The notes beneath the pieces are model-generated. The model saw only the letters and a program-made list of their open reading frames with translations, was not told where the DNA came from and did not search any database. This document shows, piece by piece, positions 7,837 through 13,927 of a stretch of DNA of 35,001 nt. Origin of the DNA: a virus. The position numbers were made by a program, and so were the translations under genes. Position 1 is the first letter of the stretch. Every line of letters starts with the position of its first letter. The stretch covers positions 1 to 35,001 of IMG/VR virus record IMGVR_UViG_3300037961_001127. One strand, written 5' to 3'.

Positions 7837-8032
7837 GTTTCTTTTTCCTCTTCGCCTGTGCGGCGCGGGATGCGCTGACTTTCTTCACGTCGATGTTTCG
7901 ACCTTCCTTGTAAGCCTTGGCAGTGCGCTTGATCTCCTTCGCCTTGGCCGAGCGAGACCGAGAGCCTTCAACGTACTTTTTCGGCAGCCCGGTCTTCTTG
8001 TCCCTTGGGACGGTAGGAAAGCGGCGCGCCAT
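7823..8032 (-). CDS. Small highly basic conserved phage protein
   Basis: The 69-residue product contains TVPRDKKTGLPKKYV near the N-terminus, a short motif shared by small proteins of marine phages, followed by Ser/Arg/Lys-rich sequence and a C-terminal KRKKKRGKS tail. There is no recognised catalytic motif. The start overlaps the preceding stop as TGATG, and its last codons overlap the DUF5824-like gene by 14 nt. It is one of several basic mini-proteins in this stretch. Its function is unknown, and its charge suits binding to nucleic acid. Confidence 0.7.
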   Translation of the reverse strand: MARRFPTVPRDKKTGLPKKYVEGSRSRSAKAKEIKRTAKAYKEGRNIDVKKVSASRAAQAKRKKKRGKS

Positions 8033-8208
8033 CAGGCTCTCTTTCTTGCCTTTTTCTTGGCGGCGTCAGATAGCTGCCCGAAGTGAAACAGCCGCTTGCT
8101 CGACGCAGTGTGACGAGCGCCGCTGTGCAACTCGCCATTCGGCATCTTGTGAGAGCCGCCACGGTGGCGGGTGCCATCGCGGAAATAATGAGCGACGCCC
8201 TTAGCCAT
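8032..8208 (-). CDS. Small basic conserved protein (HYFxDGTxHxGGxHKMPNG motif)
   Basis: The start chosen is ATG 8208, giving 58 residues: MAKGVAHYFRDGTRHRGGSH, then KMPNGELHSGARHTASSKRL. A three-codon-longer start exists, but ATG 8208 overlaps the stop of the 26-codon gene upstream as TGATG, the coupling used throughout this operon. The His/Gly pattern HYFxDGTxHxGGxHKMPNGELHxG recurs in short proteins of marine phages, with no known role. The repeated His residues could bind a metal, which is inference. It ends in KKKARKRA and overlaps the next start as TGATG. Confidence 0.72.
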   Translation of the reverse strand: MAKGVAHYFRDGTRHRGGSHKMPNGELHSGARHTASSKRLFHFGQLSDAAKKKARKRA

Positions 8209-8288
8209 CACCCGCAATACTTCCCAAGGACTTCGTTTGCGGCCTTTCCGCCTTTGCCGCCCTTTTTCTTACCCTTGCCGTATCCCAT
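8208..8288 (-). CDS. 26-residue Gly/Lys-rich mini-protein
   Basis: The frame MGYGKGKKKGGKGGKAANEV plus LGKYCG starts at ATG 8288 with a strong ribosome-binding site (AAGGAAGGA, about 8 nt upstream) and ends in TGA that overlaps the next start as TGATG. The good ribosome-binding site and the tight coupling on the downstream side argue that it is translated. It is almost pure Gly/Lys in its first half, with one Cys near the end. Function is unknown; it fits the run of basic mini-genes here. It is too short for most gene finders. Confidence 0.6.
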   Translation of the reverse strand: MGYGKGKKKGGKGGKAANEVLGKYCG

Positions 8289-8373
8289 CGTGCTTGTCCT
8301 TCCTTGAATAAGAGCCACGCCCCTTGCGCGGCTTCACGATTTGTTGCCTCAGTTCCCGAAGCGCCTGCGCCAT
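8269..8373 (-). CDS. 34-residue basic mini-protein
   Basis: The frame MAQALRELRQQIVKPRKGRG followed by SYSRKDKHDGIRQG starts at ATG 8373, 7 nt after the stop of the 97-residue gene, and overlaps the Gly/Lys mini-gene by 20 nt. A longer start at 8457 would overlap the upstream gene by 77 nt and is less likely. The ribosome-binding site is weak. Amphipathic helix followed by a basic tail is all that can be seen. It is placed in the operon by spacing only. Confidence 0.4.
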   Translation of the reverse strand: MAQALRELRQQIVKPRKGRGSYSRKDKHDGIRQG

Positions 8374-8380
8374 CGGGTTG

Positions 8381-8674
8381 CTACCACTTGGTGCGGTGGC
8401 TCCAGTAACGGGCCGAGAGCTTGTCCGGGTTCGGGTCCTGCGCGTTGTGCCTTGCATAATACGACGCCCGCCGAGCTTTCTCTGCCTTGGTCTTCGGTTT
8501 CTTCCCCGCTCCCTTGACGCCCTGCTGGCCGAAGCGGATCAACTTAACCCTATCGCCATCCTTCGCCACAACCACATGCGATTTTGTGGGGTGGTCCGGA
8601 GTGCGCTTCGGCTTATTGTACTCCCTAACGCCGGCTCGCGCTAGACGGGGGTCTTTAGGGGCGCGTGGGGCCAT
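8381..8674 (-). CDS. Conserved basic phage protein (KSHVVVAKxGDxVKLIRFGQQGVKG)
   Basis: The 97-residue protein contains PTKSHVVVAKDGDRVKLIRF, then GQQGVKGAG, and a Lys-rich helical second half with KAEKARRASYYARH. I recognise this arrangement from small proteins of many marine phages, usually listed as hypothetical. The beta-strand core VVVAKDGDRVKLIRFG with basic flanks looks like a small nucleic-acid-binding or virion protein, but no function is established. Its start overlaps the stop of the 544-residue gene as TAATG. Confidence 0.75.
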   Translation of the reverse strand: MAPRAPKDPRLARAGVREYNKPKRTPDHPTKSHVVVAKDGDRVKLIRFGQQGVKGAGKKPKTKAEKARRASYYARHNAQDPNPDKLSARYWSHRTKW

Positions 8675-10308
8675 TAAAATACATCTCCTAGCAGTCCGCG
8701 ACGATACATCTCTGTGAACCTGTCCACATCGTCGGCGATCTCAGGCGTGATCGTTTGCAGCACATTGCTAATCTCGGCACTACGACGGTCAGACGACATC
8801 GCCTTTTCAGCAGCGCGGCGATTAGCAAAAAACTCTGGGAATATTAAGCTGCGTGGCACCGGCATTTCAAGCATGCCCAAATCCTCGCCGCTTATGCCCT
8901 GACGATATGTCTTGTGAAACACAGGAACATTGCCCTCACCGCCAATCGGGGTCATCGGGTCTTCGTCAAACCGGACAATGCGTCCACCAGTGGGGGCCAT
9001 CATCGCCGATGGGTCGTTGACCCGATAGGCCATCTCTGGATCAGAGACAACAGTGCGGATAACCGACACATCTGGGAAGCCCTTCTCGCGGTAACTGCCT
9101 TTTTCCATTGTGTCGGCGACAAGTTTGCGCGCGCCACCCTTGCCGGCACTATATAGATAAGCCTCCACATCTGCGCTTAAAATGCCGGGAAAATCCTTGT
9201 AAGGAAACGTCGTTGTTTTCTCTTTTGTCTTTTTATTTGTTTTTGTAACGGAAAAGTTTCTGATCTCATTATCAAACCGCGCAATTTGTTTTTCTGGTAT
9301 CCAGTCCGCCTGCTTTGTCATGTCAACAATGACATCCGCCACATGATGCGAGAAATCGCCAGATCGAGCGCCCATAGCGCTGTAAATCCCCAAAAGTCCG
9401 GGGTTTTCGCGGGCCTGCTTTGCATATCCAGAAATCACGGCGGGGTCAGACGCCCAAACGAGGCCCAGTTCGCGGGAAAGCTCCTCAGCAGGGAAGTCCT
9501 TTCCGCCCTGCATCCTAACCGGATTTTGTAATTTTACGCCCATAACGTGCGTAATCTCTTGCCCCGCCATTGTCATGTCGCCGGGCATCAACTTCGCCGT
9601 GTTTCCGATCAGGTTCTGAAGGCTGACCGTGGGGCTATCCATAACAGTGCCGAGATTGCGGATTATCGTGTCGGTGTCATCACCGCGAATAAACGGCGCA
9701 ACAAGGTTTTGAAAGCCGGGGTCTACTGCCACGCCCTCATCAAGAACGCGGGCCTGAGCCGCACCAAGATCATAGGCGCGCTGGGGGAGCAGAAGTCCTT
9801 CACCACTAACGCGAGGCAGTTGCATAGCCGCGCCAGCCTCATATAGAGCCGCCTCGGCCGGAGGCAAGGACCGAGACATAGGGCGCTTGCCGATCTGTTG
9901 GAACAGGGGCATGCTCTCAACGGCGTCAGAAGCCGCCTCAGCTTCTGAAAGCAAATCTTCAGACCTAGCAGCCACCTTAGCAGCACGCGGAGCTTTCATA
10001 GCAGCGCCAGCAGCCGCCAAAGGCGGGAATACCGTGCCACCGGCCATCATTAAATCACCGGCACCGCCCAGAAGCTGCAAACCGGCGTCTAAATACTGCC
10101 CCTCACCTATATTCTCGGTAAAGCTCGGCAGATACGCGCCGGGCTGCATAGGGTCCGGCGCATAGCCCGCCATATCCGTCAAGCCGGCTCCGGGCGCAAA
10201 AAGCAGACCCGTGGCGGCGGTTCCGTATAGGCCGGCAGACGGGTCAATACCCTCGTCAAGCAACCCCTGTTGATATGCCCCATAATATTGAGGGTTGACG
10301 GCCATCAC
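8674..10308 (-). CDS. Unknown 544-residue protein between terminase and portal
   Basis: The N-terminus is hydrophobic and Gly/Ala-rich (MMAVNPQYYGAYQQGLLDEG, later LLGGAGDLMMAGGTVFPPLA), followed by a charged linker. The C-terminal half contains SADVEAYLYSAGKGGARKLV, FPDVSVIRTVVSDPEMAYRV, APTGGRIVRFDE and a Lys/Thr-rich loop (TKTNKKTKEKTTTF). I do not recognise a named family. The glycine-rich N-terminus and late-operon place suit a virion protein, perhaps one ejected with DNA. The C-terminal half could be an enzymatic cargo domain, but no catalytic signature is clear. It begins at an ATGA overlap with the terminase stop. Confidence 0.7.
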   Translation of the reverse strand: MMAVNPQYYGAYQQGLLDEGIDPSAGLYGTAATGLLFAPGAGLTDMAGYAPDPMQPGAYLPSFTENIGEGQYLDAGLQLLGGAGDLMMAGGTVFPPLAAAGAAMKAPRAAKVAARSEDLLSEAEAASDAVESMPLFQQIGKRPMSRSLPPAEAALYEAGAAMQLPRVSGEGLLLPQRAYDLGAAQARVLDEGVAVDPGFQNLVAPFIRGDDTDTIIRNLGTVMDSPTVSLQNLIGNTAKLMPGDMTMAGQEITHVMGVKLQNPVRMQGGKDFPAEELSRELGLVWASDPAVISGYAKQARENPGLLGIYSAMGARSGDFSHHVADVIVDMTKQADWIPEKQIARFDNEIRNFSVTKTNKKTKEKTTTFPYKDFPGILSADVEAYLYSAGKGGARKLVADTMEKGSYREKGFPDVSVIRTVVSDPEMAYRVNDPSAMMAPTGGRIVRFDEDPMTPIGGEGNVPVFHKTYRQGISGEDLGMLEMPVPRSLIFPEFFANRRAAEKAMSSDRRSAEISNVLQTITPEIADDVDRFTEMYRRGLLGDVF

Positions 10309-11717
10309 ACTACCCAGCTTGTTTTTGGCTTGACTACGCGGTTGCTATTGTAACCCCTTGAGTATCCGCCGGCAACCGCACCCTGACCAGCAAAAGTCAA
10401 CACAAAAGCATCAGCCGTATCGGGCGATCTCTGGCCGCGTTTCTTCATTTCGTCTTTACTTTCGATTTTCAGCTTGCCGCTGGACAAATACTTGTACCTG
10501 ATCCCCGTCAACTCCGCGATCAGCGTGTCATCCTCCGGCATGAAACAATCACGCGCCTCAAACCACTCGCGCGCAGACCAGAACAATTCATCGCGCAGCC
10601 GGTTAAAGCGATCCTTCAGCGACGCCGTCTCGGATACCGCCACCGCTACGGCCGGCAGGTCCAACTCACGCAGCCGATCCGCGAGACCCGCGCCCAAACC
10701 AATCGCGTCAATGTAAATCGCCTGCGGGCGCATCGAATACGGCACCGCGTCATACTCCGCCAACACGATGCCGGCCAACTCCATCAGGTCTTTATTTTGC
10801 CACGTCTTGATCGGCTCAATCAGGATATTCCCCTGACGCTTGGCAAGCGCAGATCGATCCGATCCGAAGCGCGCCACGTCCAATCCCCACACAACGGGGG
10901 TGGTGGGGCCAGCCTCAACATCCCGCCGCGTCGCATCCTCCACCAAATGCAGCGGCAGCAGCACGTCATCAGACTGCGTCGGGAATTCACCCAAAACGCG
11001 CACCCTAAATACATTGCTATTCTCACCGTATTTATCCGCCATATCCGAGATAAACTTCGGATCGACATACTCACCATCCTCACACGACACAGTCATGCAG
11101 TGCCACTTCTCGCGGTCATTATGAAACGCATCGTAAAAATACCCATCCGAGCGGGTCGGGTTACCGCACATCATAATCTTCGCGCCGGGGGTGGATAGCG
11201 CACCCGATGCCGTCTCAAAAATCACGTTGGGGATGCCCGACGCCTCTTCGATGCAAAACAACATCCACGGCGAGTGAAATCCCGCCAAGCTCTCCGGGTT
11301 CTCGCGCCTCGATGTCCGCGCGACAGCGAAGCTGTCCGGCGCACCCTTGAGCGCGATTTTGTCGGACTTAAATTCAAGCAAATCCTTGAACGCGGGCGGC
11401 ATATTGCGCGCCCAGCGGTCAATCTCGGTCCACAAAACGTCACTTAGCTGGTGCGCGCTGTTGGCCGTGACCGCCACTTTGCAGGGATAATGCGTCAGAA
11501 GCCACCACAACACGACCCACGACTGAAATGCGGTTTTTCCGACGCCGTGACCGGATTTTACGGCCAATCGGTCATGCGTCGCAATCGCGTCGAGCGCCTC
11601 GGCCTGCCAGCGCTGCGGCGTTGCGCCGAGGACGGATTGCACGAAAAAACGCGGGTCGTCGCGAAACTGCGCGATCATCGCCACAAGGTCGTTATTTTCG
11701 GCGGCGGATGGTGTCAT
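10305..11717 (-). CDS. terL: Terminase large subunit
   Basis: The 470-residue packaging motor has both expected domains. In the ATPase part, Walker A is SGHGVGKT (residues 55-62) and Walker B is MLFCIEEA (152-159) with the catalytic Glu pair. In the RNase-H-like nuclease part, acidic residues are in VVWGLDVARFGSD (D280), IYIDAIGLGAG (D337) and SPDTADAFVL (D433, D436). Size and motif spacing are normal for podovirus large terminases, and no inactivating change is seen. ATG 11717 has a GGAG ribosome-binding site. A 186-bp spacer, unusual in this genome, separates it from the small subunit. Confidence 0.95.
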   Translation of the reverse strand: MTPSAAENNDLVAMIAQFRDDPRFFVQSVLGATPQRWQAEALDAIATHDRLAVKSGHGVGKTAFQSWVVLWWLLTHYPCKVAVTANSAHQLSDVLWTEIDRWARNMPPAFKDLLEFKSDKIALKGAPDSFAVARTSRRENPESLAGFHSPWMLFCIEEASGIPNVIFETASGALSTPGAKIMMCGNPTRSDGYFYDAFHNDREKWHCMTVSCEDGEYVDPKFISDMADKYGENSNVFRVRVLGEFPTQSDDVLLPLHLVEDATRRDVEAGPTTPVVWGLDVARFGSDRSALAKRQGNILIEPIKTWQNKDLMELAGIVLAEYDAVPYSMRPQAIYIDAIGLGAGLADRLRELDLPAVAVAVSETASLKDRFNRLRDELFWSAREWFEARDCFMPEDDTLIAELTGIRYKYLSSGKLKIESKDEMKKRGQRSPDTADAFVLTFAGQGAVAGGYSRGYNSNRVVKPKTSWVV

Positions 11718-11903
11718 TGCGGTTTCTCCGATAACGGTGGGGGTGGGTGAGGGGTATATATTTTTACACCGCCCGGCCGCGTGTGCGAGACCGGGGGGGT
11801 CAACCGAAATCTGGTTAACTTTCGGGCAAATGTCGCATAACGTTCATTATGGAAGATCGCGGTTCAATGATTTCAATGACTTACGCATAGTCCGTTTCTG
11901 GCC
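11718..11903. other. Intergenic spacer between terminase genes; possible pac or regulatory region
   Basis: This is among the longest non-coding gaps in a genome where most genes overlap. It holds a direct repeat TTCAATGA at 11863-11870 and 11872-11879 (9-bp period), an inverted repeat CCGAAA/TTTCGG around a GTTAAC palindrome (about 11809-11830), a run of seven G near 11790 and an AT-rich TATATATTTTTA stretch near 11756. A gap at this place could carry a packaging recognition site or a promoter for the large terminase. No convincing -35/-10 pair was found. Confidence 0.4.
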
Positions 11904-12395
11904 CTATATTATGTCGCTATCAGGACACTCATTCTGAGCGATCTGACCGCGCGCGCGTACTTCTTCCGATTGAGTGTCTCGCTCCTCTATCAGCGTCACA
12001 GGCTCAGGCGCGTTGACCTTCGTTAGCGCCTCAAGGTACGACCCGCCTTGTGCCGGCTTCACCTCAAGCTGCTGCCTGTCGCCATAGATTTTTGGCGTCA
12101 TGCGAGCTACCTGCCATTTCGTTATGTCTGCTGCCAGCCTCAAGCCGTGAGCGTCGCCCATACCCATCCTAGCGTCCCGCTTGATGTCCTCTAGCTCCTC
12201 TTGCAGCAGCATGCCCCTAAACTCTAGCGCCAGCCGATACTGCCGCTCAAACTCCGGCTCGGCTGCCAACTTTCTCGATATCGATGTCCAGCTTGGCATC
12301 GACTTGTCTTTGACGATGGACGTGATCGTGCTGCCATTCGTCAGCCGCTCCAGAAACTCGGCCCATACGTCTTCAGATATTTTCGGCCTTGCCAT
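11904..12395 (-). CDS. terS: Terminase small subunit (Sf6-like)
   Basis: The 163-residue protein has an N-terminal helix-turn-helix-like segment (FLERLTNGSTITSIVKDKSM, then PSWTSISRKLA) followed by FERQYRLALEFRGMLLQEEL and the family end-signature LRLAADITKWQVARMTPKIY then GDR. This matches Sf6/P22-type small terminases: helical DNA-binding head, coiled oligomerisation core and a disordered acidic tail (here about residues 130-163). It recognises the packaging site and loads the large subunit. Its start directly abuts the stop of the zinc-ribbon gene upstream. Confidence 0.85.
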   Translation of the reverse strand: MARPKISEDVWAEFLERLTNGSTITSIVKDKSMPSWTSISRKLAAEPEFERQYRLALEFRGMLLQEELEDIKRDARMGMGDAHGLRLAADITKWQVARMTPKIYGDRQQLEVKPAQGGSYLEALTKVNAPEPVTLIEERDTQSEEVRARGQIAQNECPDSDII

Positions 12396-12599
12396 TCAAT
12401 CTTCCTCCAGCGTCAGCACAAAGCTCGTGTCTTGATCAATCTCCAGCAGCGGCTTTCGACAGGCGCTGCACACAATCGTCTGCGTTTCCTCGTAGACCCT
12501 GCCGCGCGTCGACATCCCGCACCAATCGCACTCGACGTAGTTGCGGAAGAAACGCACATATTCGCGTTCCTGCGCCTCAAGGTCCACGACATCAGCCAT
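12396..12599 (-). CDS. Small zinc-ribbon protein
   Basis: The 67-residue product has two Cys pairs, CDWC (C24, C27) and CSAC (C44, C47), 16 residues apart, a clear four-Cys zinc ribbon. The N-terminal helix is acidic (MADVVDLEAQEREYVRFFRN), as is the tail (LEED). Its target is unknown; such ribbons often bind nucleic acid or RNA polymerase. It overlaps the DUF6378 gene by 8 nt and directly abuts the small terminase gene, so it could act in late regulation or packaging, which is inference from place. Confidence 0.75.
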   Translation of the reverse strand: MADVVDLEAQEREYVRFFRNYVECDWCGMSTRGRVYEETQTIVCSACRKPLLEIDQDTSFVLTLEED

Positions 12600-12855
12600 C
12601 CGTGGCTACCTCCGCCCCACATGCGCCATAGCCGGCGATATCGACCCAGCTATCTTCATGCTCTGGCGTTTCCATCAGCCGTGCCACCTTCACGCAGGTC
12701 ATAGCAAGCACAACCTGCTCTGGCGTCACCGCCTTGCCAAACACCACCGACCACAGCGCCGCTATCCGCTCGTGGTTCTCCCGCACGTCGCCATAGCTCT
12801 CGCCACGAGCCTCCACGGCGTGGATTGCTGCCTCTAGCGCTTCTAACTTCTTCAT
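12592..12855 (-). CDS. DUF6378-like phage protein
   Basis: The start is set at ATG 12855 (87 residues), which has a GGGAGG ribosome-binding site 4 nt upstream, rather than the longer frame to 12912. The sequence includes MKKLEALEAAIHAVEARGES, YGDVRENHERIAALWSVVFG, LAMTCVKVARLMETPEHEDS and WVDIAGYGACGAE. This is the pattern of the all-helical DUF6378 family, which resembles MazG-type helical folds and is frequent in phages; its activity is not established. The conserved ENH, KVAR and DSWVDIAGY positions are all present. Confidence 0.8.
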   Translation of the reverse strand: MKKLEALEAAIHAVEARGESYGDVRENHERIAALWSVVFGKAVTPEQVVLAMTCVKVARLMETPEHEDSWVDIAGYGACGAEVATDG

Positions 12856-12991
12856 AATGCCTCCCGATGATAATTCCACAGCAGCTACACCTCTGGCCCT
12901 GCTCATGATCATTTAATGTGTCCATCTGGCATCTGGGGCAACACCCCATTGCCAGCCACTTTGCGAATAATCCGTCGCCTTTACTTAACAT
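12656..12991 (-). CDS. Possible zinc-ribbon gene overlapping DUF6378 in another frame
   Basis: ATG 12991 has a GAGG ribosome-binding site and overlaps the upstream stop by 11 nt. The first 45 residues look real: MLSKGDGLFAKWLAMGCCPR, then CQMDTLNDHEQGQRCSCCG, with Cys pairs CPRC and CSCC 13 residues apart. From about residue 46 the frame runs out of phase through the DUF6378 gene for some 65 codons, and that half has the Arg/Gly composition of a shadow frame. Either a short zinc ribbon has lost its stop, or the two frames are joined by a frameshift, or there is a sequence error. The full length is doubtful. Confidence 0.4.
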   Translation of the reverse strand: MLSKGDGLFAKWLAMGCCPRCQMDTLNDHEQGQRCSCCGIIIGRHYEEVRSARGSNPRRGGSWRELWRRAGEPRADSGAVVGGVWQGGDARAGCACYDLREGGTADGNARA

Positions 12992-13223
12992 AGCGCCTCA
13001 CTACCTTTGTGCTGCTCTCAGGCGCAGGCTCTTCCCACCTTGCCCTGCACTCTGCCAGCGGCTTGCTCACGCCGTCATGCGCGGCTGGATACACTTCGAC
13101 CCGCACACCATCTTTGACCCGCATGATGTGAACCGTCAACGTATGCACATCTATCCACGCATGATTGCCGAGCAGCTGGTACTCCTCGTTGGTATAGATG
13201 ATGTTCAAATCCTTGGTCGTCAA
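12981..13223 (-). CDS. Small hypothetical protein
   Basis: The 80-residue product (MTTKDLNIIYTNEEYQLLGN, then HAWIDVHTLTVHIMRVKDGV) is predicted to be mostly beta strands: HAWIDVHTLTVHIMRV, then VRVEVYPA. I recognise no family and see no catalytic motif. It starts at an ATGA overlap with the 199-residue gene upstream and ends 11 nt inside the next frame, which marks it as a coupled operon member. Composition matches its neighbours. Confidence 0.65.
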   Translation of the reverse strand: MTTKDLNIIYTNEEYQLLGNHAWIDVHTLTVHIMRVKDGVRVEVYPAAHDGVSKPLAECRARWEEPAPESSTKVVRRYVK

Positions 13224-13819
13224 AACGGTATCTCGTCATTTAGCTCGGCGATAATCTCTTCCTTGCTCTTTTTCTTGACACTATCGATTGTAGCACCCTC
13301 AAAGAGCGACTTCACCTTTTTCGTCGTCTCACCCGCCTTGCCTTCCTCAAAAGCCTCCACGATAGCCGCGATCTCGCTCATCGCATAGACGCGATCAATC
13401 CTGCCGCTATCCCGTATCTTGGCGATCTCCGCCCTGTCTCGGCACACTGCCACGACAGCGCCCTTCGGCGTCGTCTCTTCCCACACCTCACCGCTGACGG
13501 GTTCGGCCCCCAACTCTATCGCCCTGCGCTCTAAAGCCTCGACGCCGCGTATCGTGCTGGCAACCGCTTCCTCTACCTCTACACCGCTGCCCTTATCTAT
13601 CGCCTTATTCAGCACATCCATCTGCGCCCAGAACCGGTCCCGCAAATCCGCCTCAACCAGCAACGGCAATCTGTCGATGCCCCACTTCACTTCTGCCGCC
13701 CTGACCTTAGCGTCATACGTCGCCAGCGCAGCGCGACACTTATCAGCGTCTCGTTCGCTCGGATAGAACCGCCACTCTCTCGATGTCTTGCCCTTAGGCA
13801 CTCTCTTTCTCGTCGCCAT
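13220..13819 (-). CDS. Replication-region protein with SSB-like C-terminal tip
   Basis: The 199-residue protein starts MATRKRVPKGKTSREWRFYP with a GGGAG ribosome-binding site and has a helical centre, EADLRDRFWAQMDVLNKAID, then mixed sequence (GAVVAVCRDRAEIAKIRDSG). The last residues, IIAELNDEIPF, closely resemble the acidic DDDIPF tip of bacterial SSB, which docks many replication and repair proteins. I do not recognise the body, and no OB-fold signature is clear. It follows the primase-helicase gene after a palindrome-rich spacer. A replication role is inferred from place and the tip. Confidence 0.7.
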   Translation of the reverse strand: MATRKRVPKGKTSREWRFYPSERDADKCRAALATYDAKVRAAEVKWGIDRLPLLVEADLRDRFWAQMDVLNKAIDKGSGVEVEEAVASTIRGVEALERRAIELGAEPVSGEVWEETTPKGAVVAVCRDRAEIAKIRDSGRIDRVYAMSEIAAIVEAFEEGKAGETTKKVKSLFEGATIDSVKKKSKEEIIAELNDEIPF

Positions 13820-13848
13820 ATTTTTTCTCCCATCGTGTGCATACGTGT

Positions 13849-13927
13849 GTGTGATGTGATCCCCTAGGGGTGATCACACACATCACACAATTATGTGATC
13901 ACATGTGATCGTGTGATTTAATCACAC
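13849..13927. promoter_or_regulatory. Dense cluster of TGTGATC/GATCACA palindromes
   Basis: Nearly every base lies in a dyad. CCCCTAGGGG (13861-13870) is flanked by GTGTGATGTGAT (13849-13860) and ATCACACACATCACAC (13873-13888). GATCACATGTGATC (13897-13910) is a perfect 14-bp palindrome. GTGTGATT and AATCACAC surround a single T at 13911-13927 and overlap the primase-helicase stop codon. Half-sites TGTGA/TCACA recur about ten times. It may be a multi-site operator, an origin-like iteron cluster or a transcript-end structure. TGTGA/TCACA resembles CRP half-sites, but the spacings do not fit one clean CRP box. Confidence 0.7.

Noticed and set aside
8269-8457. A 62-codon version of the basic mini-gene
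   Set aside because: It would overlap the better-supported 97-residue gene by 77 nt; the 34-codon version from 8373 fits the spacing of the operon.
12592-12912. Longer start of the DUF6378-like gene at 12912
   Set aside because: ATG 12855 has a strong GGGAGG site and matches the usual family start; the extra 19 residues look unrelated to the family.
13894-13926. A consensus CRP binding site
   Set aside because: TGTGA and TCACA half-sites are plentiful, but the pair at 13912-13926 is separated by 5 rather than 6 nt, so a specific CRP call is not justified.
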